NCBI GenBank assembly: GCA_034096865.1
Contig: JAWQFJ010000610.1
Location: 82,501-146,500, forward strand
Reading direction: 5' to 3'
DNA from: Theodoxus fluviatilis
Taxonomy: Eukaryota > Mollusca > Gastropoda > Cycloneritida > Neritidae
Length of the DNA stretch: 64,000 nucleotides
Shown here: positions 24,901-35,840 of the stretch, piece after piece
Layout: each line of letters starts with the position of its first letter
How positions within the stretch are numbered: position 1 is the stretch's first letter
Notes under the pieces: model-generated
Database searches by the model: none
What the model saw: the letters and a program-made list of their open reading frames with translations, nothing else
Told to the model about the DNA's origin: nothing
Made by a program: the position numbers and the translations under genes

Positions 24901-26848
24901 GAGGGGAGGGGAGGAGGAGGAGGAGGAGGGGAGGGAGGAAGAGGGAGGGGAGGAGAGGGAGGAGGGGGAGGGGAGAGGGAGAGGAGGAGGGGAGGAGGAG
25001 AGGAGGAGGAGGGGAGGAGGAGGAGGGAGGGGAGGAGGAGGGGAGGAGGAGGGGGAGGAGGAGGGGGAGGGAGGGGAAGGGGAGGGAGGAGGAGGGGGAG
25101 GAGGAGGGGAGGGGGAGGGGAGGAGGGAGGGGGAGGAGGGAGAAGGAGGGGGGAGGGAGGGGGAGGGAGGGGAGGAGGAGGAGGGGAGGAGGGGAGAGGA
25201 GGAGGGGTGGGGGAGGAGGGGAGAGGAGGAGGGGGGGAGGAGGGGAGGGGAGGAGGAGGGGAGGGAGGAGGAGGGGGAGGGTGGGGGAGGGGGAGGAGGG
25301 AGGAGGGGGAGGGGGGGGGGAGGAGGAGGGGGGAGTGGAGGAGGAGGGAGGGGGAGGAGGGGAGGAGGGGAGGGGAGGAGGGGGGGGGGAGGAGGAGGGG
25401 GGAGGGGAGGAGGAGGGGGGGAGGAGGAGGAGGGGGGAGTGGAGGAGGAGGGGGGAGTGGAGGAGGGGAGGGAGGAGGGGAGGGAGAGAGGAGAAGAGGG
25501 AGGAGGAGAGGGGAGGAGTGAGGAGGAGGAGGGGAGGAGGAGGGAGGAGGAGGAGGGAGGAGGAGAGGGAGGAGGGAGGAGGGAGGAGGGAGGAGAGGAG
25601 GGAGGGGGAGGGGAGGAGGGAGAGGAGAGGGAGAAGGAGGAGGAGGAAGGGAGGGGGAGGAGGAGGAGAGGGCGGGAGGGAGGGGGAGGAGAGGAGGAGG
25701 GAGGAGGGGAGGAGGGGAGGAGGGAGGAGGAGGAGGAGAAGCAGGAGAGGAGGAAGAGGGATAGGAGGAGGAGGGGAGGAGGAGGGGGAGGAGGAGGGAG
25801 GGGGGGAGGAGGGAGGGGGAGGAGGGGGAGGAGGAGAGGGGAGGGAGGGAGGGGAGAGGAGGAGGAGGAGGAGGAGGAGGAGGGGAGGGAGGAGGAGGGG
25901 GAGGAGGGAGAGGAGGGGGGGAGGAGGAGGAGAGGAGGGGGGAGGAGGAGGAGGAGGGGGAGGAGGGGGAGGAGGGGGGAGGAAGGGGAGGAGGGGGGAG
26001 GACGGGGGAGGAGGAGGAGGGAGGAAGACCGGGGAGGAGAGGAGGGAGGAGGAGGAGGAGGAGGAGGGGAGGAGGAGGAGGAGGAGGAGGGGAGGAGGAG
26101 GGGGAGGAGGGGAGGAGGAGGAGGGAGGAGGAGGAGGAGAGAGGAGGAGGGGGAGGAGGAGGGAGGAGAGGAGAGGAGGGAGGAGAGGAGGGGAGGAGGA
26201 GGGAGGAGGAGGAGAGGAGGGAGGAGGAGGGAGGAGAGGAGGGAGGAGGAGGAGGGGAGGAGAGGAGGAGGAGAGGGAGGAGGAGGAGGGGAGAAGGGAG
26301 GAGGAGGGAGGAGGATGGGAGGAGGGAGGGGAGGAGGAGGAGAAGGGGAGGAGGGAGGAAGAGAGGGGAGAAGTAGGGAGGGGAGGAGGGAGGAGGAGCA
26401 GGATGAGGACGATGAGAAGGAGGAGTAGGAGAGGGGGTAGCACCAGAGGAGGGGAGGAGGAAGAAGAGAGGGAGACGGACAAGCAGGATGAGGGAGGATG
26501 AGAAGGAGGAGGAGGAGAAGGAGGAGGGGGAGGGGAGGGGGGGAGGAGGAGGAGGAAGAGGAGGAGGAGAGGAGGAGGAGGTAGGAGGAGGAGGAGGATG
26601 AGGAGGAGGAGGAGGAGGAGAGGAGGAGGAGGAGGAGGAGGAGGAGGAGGAGGAGGAGAAGGAGGAGGAGGAGGAGGAGGAGGAGGAGGAGGGAGAGAGG
26701 AGAAGAGGAGGAGGAGGAGGGAGGAGGAGGGGGGGGGGGGAGGGGGAGGGAGGAGGAGGAGGAGGAGGAGGAGGAGGAGGAGGAGGAGGAGGAGGAGGAG
26801 GAGGAGGAGGAGGAGGAGGAGGAGGAGGAGGAGGAGGAGGAGGAGGAA
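21948..26848 (+). repeat. 4.9 kb GGA-type polypurine block
   Basis: The plus strand is almost entirely G and A for 4.9 kb, built of GGA, GGGA and GGGGA steps in no fixed higher period. Only isolated pyrimidines occur, a little denser at 26395-26500. The last ~100 bases are pure (GGA)n. Frames of over 1,600 codons (Pro/Ser/Leu on the minus strand, Gly/Arg/Glu on the plus) are by-products of composition. Runs of G3-G9 make G-quadruplex and triplex (H-DNA) formation plausible. Confidence 0.97.
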
Positions 26849-27369
26849 ATGGAAAACGAGACGCTGAAAAGGAATGATCATGCATGTTGTATCACCTACC
26901 GTCGTGTTCATATCATGCTTTTTGAACTTGCCTGTTAAATCAGAATAGCTGAAGTTGCAACAGGTATCTTTATTTATTTAATATTGTTTATTCGTTTCCT
27001 CATGCATTTATGAGAAAAAAGTCAGGGGATACATTTCAGGTAGAAGATGGTGTATTTTGTTATGTTTTATAGTGCACTCTAACCTGTGACTTTTTTTCTG
27101 TCAGCTTTTGGTGCTCACATCGGATTCACATAGAGATTTGTAATGTAGTCAAAAAATACTGGCATGTCTCAAAACAAAATAAATTATATGAAGCAAATAC
27201 TTTTCTTACGGTAGCAAATTAGCTTTCGGAGTTGTATATAACGCATCTCTTCCGTCACATCATTGCAGGGTTCGGAGCGTGTAGCTACGTGATCCTTTTG
27301 AAACATCGATCGCTGACACTTAATTGAGCGGCTGCAGGTGTTACAAAGAAGTGTGTCCCATCCTTGCAG
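26849..27369. other. AT-rich sequence upstream of a coding exon
   Basis: No coding exon was found between the polypurine block and the acceptor at 27369. It is probably intronic to the gene ending at 27636. Confidence 0.4.
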
Positions 27370-27636
27370 GTGAAGGACTCCCTGACGGAGATGGAAGCCG
27401 ATTGGCAGGAGTTGCGCCTGAACACCAACAAGCAGAGCCAGATCATCACTGAGCTGCGGACTGCGGACTCTTACAAGGCCCACTCCATTCGCGAGGTGGC
27501 CAACCTGATGAACACGATGCAGAGCAACATGCAGCATGTCCTAAGCACGGTCGACAGCTACCTCAGTGGTCTGAGAGAGGAAATCACAAAACAAATCGAG
27601 AACATCTGCTACAACAACGAGCTTCAATGCTACTGA
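27370..27636 (+). CDS. Terminal exon of an unrecognised coiled-coil protein
   Basis: An acceptor TCCTTGCAG at 27361-27369 opens an 88-codon frame ending in TGA at 27634-27636. The frame is phase 0 at the acceptor if read as VKDSLTEMEADWQEL. The sequence is charged, helix-prone and heptad-like (ELRTADSYKAHSIREVANLM, then VDSYLSGLREEITKQIENI), as in a C-terminal coiled coil, and ends NNELQCY with two Cys near the C-terminus. Codon use is GC3-rich, as in a real exon and unlike its AT-rich surroundings. The upstream exons are not visible and would lie either in the 500 bp before it or beyond the 4.9 kb purine block. I do not recognise the family. Confidence 0.55.
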   Translation: MKDSLTEMEADWQELRLNTNKQSQIITELRTADSYKAHSIREVANLMNTMQSNMQHVLSTVDSYLSGLREEITKQIENICYNNELQCY

Positions 27637-27919
27637 AGAAGCCAGGCTTTCGTCGACTTCGCAGAATCAACGGTGGCGGAGTGTGTCGATGAAGCTAGTA
27701 TAGAACCACCCTGAACGATGCTTCAGGGGAGACAATTACGGATCCTGAACTGGCATTTGTCGACCTGGAGGATTTCTGTGTGAAATGACAGTGCCAAGTT
27801 GTCGGACTGGGGGGAGGGGAGGGGAGGGAAATTTAGTGGGGTAGGAGTTGCAAGTGTAAATATTTCAAAGATCGACGGTTTGTAAAGAGACGAGTGTATT
27901 CCGAGATTACTGTCCGACT
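27637..27919 (+). other. Probable 3'UTR
   Basis: Non-coding sequence after the stop codon, with no clear AATAAA before the next repeat. The assignment as 3'UTR is inferred from position. Confidence 0.35.
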
Positions 27920-27970
27920 ATGAATACGAATACGAATACTTTATTGTAGAGGCCATCGGCCCAGTACCAT
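27920..27970 (-). mobile_element. LINE 3' terminus (minus)
   Basis: Read on the minus strand: GGCCGATGGCCTCTACAATAAAG, split here as GGCCGATGGCCTC then ACAATAAAG, followed by three GTATTC units. An AATAAAG plus short-tandem tail is the usual 3' end of CR1/L2-like LINEs. Only the end is seen. Confidence 0.5.
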
Positions 27971-28454
27971 GACTAGGAATCAAACATTTTCTAATTATAT
28001 AGACCTTCTCTTAAATGATTGAATCCGACTATGAAAACTGAGTTGATTCAAGTTCTTTTGCTGTACAGATGATTGTGCTTGCGATGTTAATCTCTTTACT
28101 GGTCCTCTTCTCCAAAGGCCACAAGAATAATCAAACAGTGGTTCTTTATAGTGACAGTATTGATCAGGAGAAGGATTTCTAGCTCTGTTTGAGGAAACTT
28201 TGATATATTTCTTCATGCCACAATTAATACACGTAGAAATTAACAGCATTCTCCTGTATCTGCATTTCTATTGCTTTATATCCATGTTATAGTTCAGTGT
28301 AAATGATGCAACTATGCAGGTGTTTATGGGCACAAGCTACTTTCTTGCTGAAGAAAGAATTTTCCGGTCTACACTTGTAGCTAGACTTAATAAAAGAGTG
28401 AGACACTTCCCCAGACTATCCTACATACGTGTTAACTGTAAAAAGTCTGAAGTG

Positions 28455-28700
28455 GGGCTATGTGGCCGAGATTTTAGAGCGTTTGTCCTGCAGTCACTTG
28501 CGGCTGATAGGTGCGCTGTTTCAAGTTGTGCAGATTCTAGAGTTGCATCCTTGGGCAAGGTGCTTCACCCACACTGCCTCTCCTGCCGAGGAGTAAAACC
28601 GGTCACTGGGCGCTGCACAGTGGCGACTGGGGGTGAAATTCCCCGAAAAGAGTTTCCGAAAATAAAAGAGGACGTAAGGAAAGATCGAGTAGAAATATAT
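28455..28700 (+). mobile_element. SINE-like repeat
   Basis: It contains CTTGGGCAAGGTGCTTCACCC-like sequence (28551-28570), a segment shared by many animal SINEs/LINE tails, after a TGTGGCCGAG head and followed by TGGCGACTGGGGGTGAAATT. Boundaries are approximate and classification is by motif recall. Confidence 0.45.
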
Positions 28701-29720
28701 AAGTGCAACGAACGAGGAAGACGTTGAGTGGTGAAACTGTGTAGAACTTCGACCACTGAGCACAAATTGTAGATAGATTGGAAAGGAAGGGAAGTTCCTG
28801 TAAATACTTTTTGTTTTTGCTTTGCCACGTCGATCGTAGACATTGAACCAAAGCTAAAACAGTCATACAGAGGGGTGGGTGCATCGTAGGTGTTCACCAA
28901 GTATTCACGCACAGACAGAATCACACTCATGGTCAAATTTACGACACAGGGTTGCTTGCAGACAGTAAAATATTGTCAAAATGTTTAGATAAACCCAGAT
29001 TCTTCCCGTCCCAGGGATAGAGCCACGGCAGTGCGCTTCGCACATCGTCCAACCCCACGGCCAGGCTGAATAGTCCACACCGCATCTGGACCACATCAAG
29101 ATCAAAACCTTGATTGGTAGACTGAGTTTCTACTAGGAAAGAATGGCTGAAGTATGGCGAGTGAAGCCCACTTGAAAATCGGTATCTGGTGTCCCGCGTG
29201 TATCAGATCCTTCTTAGCGATGGAGACATGGTAGATCACTACAGATATAAATCAAAATGGCACACATACGATCACGAATAGTCACAGTAGTTGCAAGTAA
29301 AACAGCACCCCAACGCTACGCACGTAAGTAAAGCCAAGAGATTGAAGTTTTAAACCAGGAAAGGCGGTTTTATGTTTGAATATTAAATTTTCACCTTCCC
29401 AGATGGTGTGCGATACAGCGAGATCACCCTATGTTAGTCCAAGGAGCCCGGATAATGAGGTTTGAAGCCAGAAAGAGGAGCTTTACAAGGCAGATTGATT
29501 GTTAATGCTCTTCGTGCTGGACATAACTACAGTCTAAGGAAACACAAGGAATAATTAGAGTGTTTATGTATTCCATGTTGGTCATCTGAATTTTTCAGTA
29601 TTGTACATAATTTTGAAATATCAGATGAACAAATATATATGTTTTTCATGAACGACAACAGGTACGTGTTTTTGTTACGTTGCGTAATGATTTCCAGTTC
29701 CTCTTCTTCCTCCAACAGCA
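28701..29720. other. No gene recognised
   Basis: Only short chance frames; no tandem repeat or splice structure was seen. Confidence 0.35.
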
Positions 29721-29846
29721 CACACACATGCACACACACATACACACGCACACACACAGACACACACACGCGCGCGCGCGCGCGCGCACACACACATGCA
29801 CATAAACACACATGTACACATACCAACACACACGCACACATACGCA

Positions 29847-29897
<51 letters not shown>

Positions 29898-30007
29898 GCA
29901 CACAAACACACACACACACACACACATAAACACACACACGCACACACACATACGCACGCACAGACACACACATACGCGCGCACACACACACACACCCACA
30001 CACACGT

Positions 30008-30055
<48 letters not shown>

Positions 30056-30066
30056 GCACACGCACA
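29721..30066. repeat. (CA)n-rich microsatellite
   Basis: About 345 bp of imperfect CA repeat, including a (CG)n core at 29769-29787 and CATA/CGCA variants. The alternating purine-pyrimidine run, especially the CG core, could adopt Z-DNA. Confidence 0.96.
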
Positions 30067-30743
30067 GAGTTCAAGAGAACTACTAAAGTGCAGCCATGAT
30101 GAAAATGCACTCATTTGAAAAACAAAAAGGAAAACAAAGGTCGTAAGCACACTGGAAAAAGGCAACCACTAAACACAAAGAAAAACAAACATAGCCCCAA
30201 CCGCCATCACCACCCTACCCCCTCCCCCCCTCCCAACCCACCCCAAAAATAAGACCGGAAAGAAAAGTGCGATTTCATCAGAATCAGTTGCAAGAAAATA
30301 TGACAAAATCTCCTCAACGTCAGATGCTGTGCAGATGTAAAACAAGCTGACACTGATCTCTGGCGTCGCCAGGTATGCGTGATAACTCCACGCCGATCTT
30401 TATCTGGCTCTCTGCGGAAGGCTGTTGTGGGTTAAACTTGGCAACACATTCATTGAAAACACATGACGTTGAATAAATGGGTCATGCACTTACACGCGTA
30501 TCTTTCTGTTGTGTTTGTGTCTCTTTTGACATTCTGCCTGGGCTATCTGTCCGTTCACTTGCCTGCTTTTCTCCCTTCTCGTCCGTCTGTCTGTCCGTCC
30601 ATCTGGCTGCATATGACCCAAGTTTTATTCCCCCTTTCGGCGTCTTCCCCCATCCCTCTCTCCACAAATCTCTCAACCCATTCTTCTGTGTCCATCTGCA
30701 TCTGTCTCAATGTGGTATGCGTGTGCACCTGTTTGTCTGCCCG

Positions 30744-30779
<36 letters not shown>

Positions 30780-31565
30780 ACCTCACTCTTTTGTTATTGA
30801 AAATGTTATGAGAAATGTGTTACAAGAAATGACTGCAAATCATCTTGTTTTCTCCAAATCACCCCTGTTTTATTTGGGTGCCAACAGGTGTAACTCTCCT
30901 GTTTGTGAAATTAGGTCAGTACCTTTCCACTAAGGCTTTAGTTTTAGAGTCCGTTTATGGAAATACTGCCTTGGGAAAAATTGAACAGCAAAAATCAAAC
31001 CAGTTTCACTGCATAATATAGAATGACAATCGTTCTCTCTGATTTTTCATGTTCTTTTTTTCGTTTTAGTGTGAATGTTTGTGTTAATGGGCTCAATGTA
31101 AGGTGGGCATTTCTGCATAAAAATTATTTCCCTGGTAAAATAGATTCAGTTCTCTCTGCCATCAATGGGGATCAAAACTCGTGCTCTACATCAACTCATT
31201 GAAACTTCGCACATTTCCCTCTGTAGTGCTAGTGAATGGACAATTAGCAGCTGCAGAACATACTGCTGTGAAGTCCCTTTCAAATTGTAAACAAGAACAT
31301 TTTACAGTTTTATCACCCCAAGCTGCTCACCCTAACATATACATACATCATTTTGTCTCAGAACAGCAACATACAGCAACAGAAACTTTGAGGTTTTCCA
31401 AAGCGTATAAACAATTCCAGAGCATGACACATTAACTTCTCACTGGTTGTGACAAAATGTTGATGTTCTTTCCCAGCAGGGATACTGCAGCAGGTCTTAA
31501 TCATGATGATGATGGTGATGATGATGGTGCGGCTGCTGCTGCTGACAATACTGAAGAAGAAAATA
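30067..31565. other. No gene recognised; poly(C) run
   Basis: Contains a homopolymer of about 35 C at 30745-30779. No coding exon was recognised. Confidence 0.4.
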
Positions 31566-31934
31566 GAGGAGGCGGTGGAGGAGGCGGAGAAGGAGGTGGA
31601 GGAGGCAGGAGGAGGAGGAGGACAAGGAGGAGGAGGAGGAGGAGGAGGAGGAGGAGGTGGAGGAGGAGGAGGGAGGAGGACGAGGAGGGGAGGAGGAAGA
31701 GGAGGAGGAGGAGGAGGAGGAAGGGAGAAGGAGGAGGAGGAGGAGGAGGAGGGGGGTGAGGAGGAGGGGGGAGGAGGGGAGGAGGAGGAGGAGGAGAGGA
31801 GAGGAGGGAGGAGGGGAGGAGGAGGAGGAGGAGGGAGGAGGAGGAGGAGGGAGGAGGAGGAGGAGGAGGAGGAGGAGGAGGAGGAGGAGGAGGAGGAGGA
31901 GATGATGGCTGTTGTGGTGATAGTGATGGCAGTT

Positions 31935-31980
<46 letters not shown>

Positions 31981-32019
31981 CGACGACAATGATGACGACA
32001 CACAATGAATTTGGTCACA

Positions 32020-32056
<37 letters not shown>
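31566..32056. repeat. Compound (GGA)n-(ATG)n-(AC)n microsatellite
   Basis: (GGA)n at about 31566-31902 is a smaller version of the 22-27 kb purine block. It is followed by (ATG)n at 31935-31981 and (AC)n at 32019-32054. Confidence 0.95.
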
Positions 32057-32058
<2 letters not shown>

Positions 32059-33200
32059 TCACAATTATAACAATCAAAACAAAACAAATTACAGGGTTAT
32101 TTTATTTTCTCCTGAACGCAATCTCTGGGAAGCATAAACCTAGGACTGATCACAGAGAAGACTTCTTGAAGCTTGTCAATTATGTACAGATTCAACAGGC
32201 TCAATGATGTTTGAAGGCCAGAGATTTCTCAAGTAACATCAGGAAACTTTGAATTCGGATATGTAAGAAAACAAAAGAAGAGGAAGAAGAAGAAGACAGC
32301 TGTACACAAATATTTGCAGCAAGAGAATTCTACTCAGGTTTTGTAGCATGCCCCAAAGACTGCAGAACAATTACATTAATCCTGGTTTGTTGGCCAGGCT
32401 TTCTACTGCATAATTACTGTTCTATATTTCCTTGTTCATGTGCTAGCAGGAAAAAAAAAGAAACAAGAAAAAAGAATTTAATACAGAATTAGTTAATTTT
32501 TACATACTGTGTTTGGTTGGTTCAGCAAATTAATTAAATTTCTGTCTTGTAAATTCAAAATATGAAAAATTCTACAATGTAAGCGACTGTTCATCAATTA
32601 TGTTTTCCGTTCCAGTTTTTAAAGTGCACCCAGTTTATTTATATACTGTATCAAGTCATGTTCTACAACTTTTGGTGTGCTCATATTTGGTCACATGTTC
32701 ATCCACAAAGTCCTAGTGTTGTGTCTAAGTTTAAAAGTTTCCAAACCCCAAAGGTTTTTGTGCCAAATGTCATTAAACATGTCATGCAACTCCAGGTACA
32801 CCAAAAACATACATGATTAAAAATTGTTCATGGTTGCTGCATTCAAGGAGTGATTACTGGTTAAAAAAAATTGGATACCCAAAGGAATTAGGATACTTCT
32901 CATCTGTCTCCACCTCTTCTCAACAAAGTCGAAATTTCACCAGATACACAACTCTATACTGATGGCAACTTTTGAAAGATCAAAACCTGAAGAAAACATA
33001 GACTCACTTTTGCTTCGCATGTGAGTCAAGTCAAAAACCCCCACAAGTTTAAACATTTCCTCTCCTCAAAGGTTTTACTTTCAACAGCTGAGTAGATGAA
33101 CTTCTGAACCCACCCCCATACATTTTCATTCTTAATTGGAAAAAGGGTGAAATTTAAAAACAAAACTTATTGGAATTTCCAGCAAGGCACCAGGTCAGTA
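32057..33200. other. Probable PSME3IP1 3'UTR/downstream, no separate gene
   Basis: AT-rich. A minus-strand AATAAA lies near 32634-32640, about 560 bases after the PSME3IP1 stop, and could be its poly(A) signal (inferred). At 32998-33028 there is a 31-bp copy of the 3' end of the element at 41960-42803. Confidence 0.4.
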
Positions 33201-35681
33201 CTAGGAAGCGTGATGTATTTGAACATTAAATTTCTTAAGCTGGGCAGGCGTGAAAAGATCGTCAAGTCCAGAGCTGTCTGATGATGACGAGTCTGATGCA
33301 GTGCTGTCATCGGAATAGGCACCAATGCCGGGCAGGATTCCTATGACTCTGGCCGTCTGTGGCCTCTGCTCCTCTGCATCATCAATATCGCTGGAGTCTT
33401 CATCGTCAGTGTTCTTGCCCTCAGCTGACACTGACTTCAACTTCTTGGCAGGGGCTGAGCAGAAAGAAATCAATACAATTTTTCCATGTGCATGATCTTT
33501 GAGACTATACAGATTTATGAATGAATGAATGAATGAGTGAATGAATGAATGAATGAAGGAAGGAAGGAAGGAAGGAACTTTTACATCACTGGAACTACTT
33601 TGAGCAAGAGCAAATAAAGTAACAATTTCCCCAATTGTTCATTTTTTATGAACTGCACAGGAAGGCATTGTGGGTCTGTTTTTACCCCAAACCCAAAGGG
33701 AGATTATATAGGCTATGACTGTGCAATGGAACCTCTGAGGAAAGTCGCTTTGTGTTCATCTTTAGCATGTCATCGTTTTGTTGGTGTGCTTGTTTGGTTT
33801 TGTTGTCTCTTTCCTTCATGCACTAATTACTTTTATAGCCACACAACAAATTACACTTTTTCTATATAAATGTGTGTCATAATTCTACATCTAGTCTAGG
33901 AATCATGGCTCTTGGAGGTAAAAAGTACCTACACATGACAAACAAGGGAAGCAACTACTTTGATGATCACGTACACCCACAGAGTGCTAAACTGCTCAGC
34001 TGAATCATTTTGTGACTGATTTTTCTTCTTCTTTTAGTTTGCTTCTTGACATACAAAATCAAGCATTTCTATAAGAAAATCTCCAAGATATCATTTTCTT
34101 CATTTTCATCAAAGTTGTTACTGCAAGGTCTACTGTATGTGTCAGTTCCGCTGATGTGCTGGACTGGATATTCACACATTTTTCACAAGCAGAAGTGTGA
34201 GGGGTTAATGGTTAAGCTGTTGAAATAGTGACAAGTGGCCATGCTTTTCATGGCTTTTACCACATTTGCACTTCATTTCTGTCACCATATTGTAAACACA
34301 TGTATTTCATTTCACACAGTAACTGGGAGACAACACTATTTGTTAATCTAAGAAGAAAACTGAGAGCTGAATTCTAACAGTTATTAGGAAGTAAGTTTTC
34401 AGACGAAGTACTCACATTCATCTGGTGCTTTTGAGTCTGATGAACTGAAATACAGAAAGAAAAAAACTTAATTTCTAAAAGATGCTTTAAAGCATGTATG
34501 TATGCATGTATTGAACAGTGACGACCCCCATGTGCACGCTTTTGCAAGAGATAGCTTGTCTCTCCATATGAACAAGAGGAAGATCCCCCTGACTGAAGAC
34601 GAAGGAGGAGGAGGGGGGATTTTCCCCCTCCTCCTCCTTCGTTGTTCTAACTTTGCTGGGTACCAAACAGGCGACACATGTAAACTCATGAAGAAAAGCA
34701 GGGTGAACTGGCCGCAATCTGATTTCACTGAATTGCATGAGCTCTGTCGTAGACTGAAGATACATCTTGACTATGACATCCACAGAGACTTATACGCCAT
34801 CATCACCCCAGCACCTGACGATGAAGAAATCTTCCTCAGATGCTCGTGCCCAAAGACCCTCTACTCGCTGTTGAAACAACGTGAGGTGGACAGAACACTT
34901 CATCACTGGCAGGAGCTGCAGCAACAAGGGAGACTGCAGCGTGAAACTCTGCCGTACGCTGACATGAACAACTCCATCGGTCACCTGACAAACCCAAAGA
35001 TAAGCGACTGCAACTCTTAGAAACAAATGCAGACAACAAAGTGTACTACCCTGAGACCTACCAGAGGGAGTGTAAGCTATGTGGTTTTCAAACGGACACA
35101 AACTCACACGCACTAAACGGATGCAGACGTCTCAAGGGATTGTACTCCGAGCGGCATGTAAGGTGTGCTGAGATCGTTCGACAAGAACTAGTAAACAATG
35201 GACAATGTCATCACTGAACACTGTGAACTGTTTCAGAATCAGACCATCACAGTAAATGGACATATGATAGACAGTTCCAAGTCAGACTTGTGTTTTTTAG
35301 ACCGTACCATCTGTAGCCAGAATTGTAGAAATTTCCAACCTATTTGATGCATTTCTCGACAATGCTACCATCATAAATTTGATAAATATAGACCTCTCTG
35401 TGCACTTTTAAGCGAGGCAGGTTTTGAGACAAAAATCGTTTTGCTGGTCATCGGTTCCCTCGGTATGGTACATAGACGAGTAGTGTCGGAACTTGCCATG
35501 ACAGGGCTGGACAGGAGAAGAAGTAAGCATATTGCCAAGTACCTGAGCATGTCAGTAATGATTGGCTCCAGGAGAGTATGGGCAAGAAGGGGTCATGTCT
35601 TGCTGGTGGGTCCCAGTAAGCTTGTTTCAAATTGCACATTGATCTCATCATTTTTGGCAATAAAGTGTTTTGATATGTATG

Positions 35682-35715
<34 letters not shown>

Positions 35716-35809
35716 TGTATGTATGTATGTATGTATGTATGTATGTATGTATGTATGTATGTATGTATGTATGTATGTATGTATGTATGTATGTATGTAT
35801 GTATGTATG

Positions 35810-35840
<31 letters not shown>

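Noticed and set aside
21854..26911. Open frames of over 1,600 codons (Pro/Ser/Leu-rich minus; Gly/Arg/Glu-rich plus)
   Set aside because: They are open on both strands in several frames because the DNA is a polypurine simple repeat; there is no domain, and composition explains them fully.
33648..33869. 73-codon plus frame
   Set aside because: Overlaps a SINE-like repeat fragment and PSME3IP1 intron 5; no domain.
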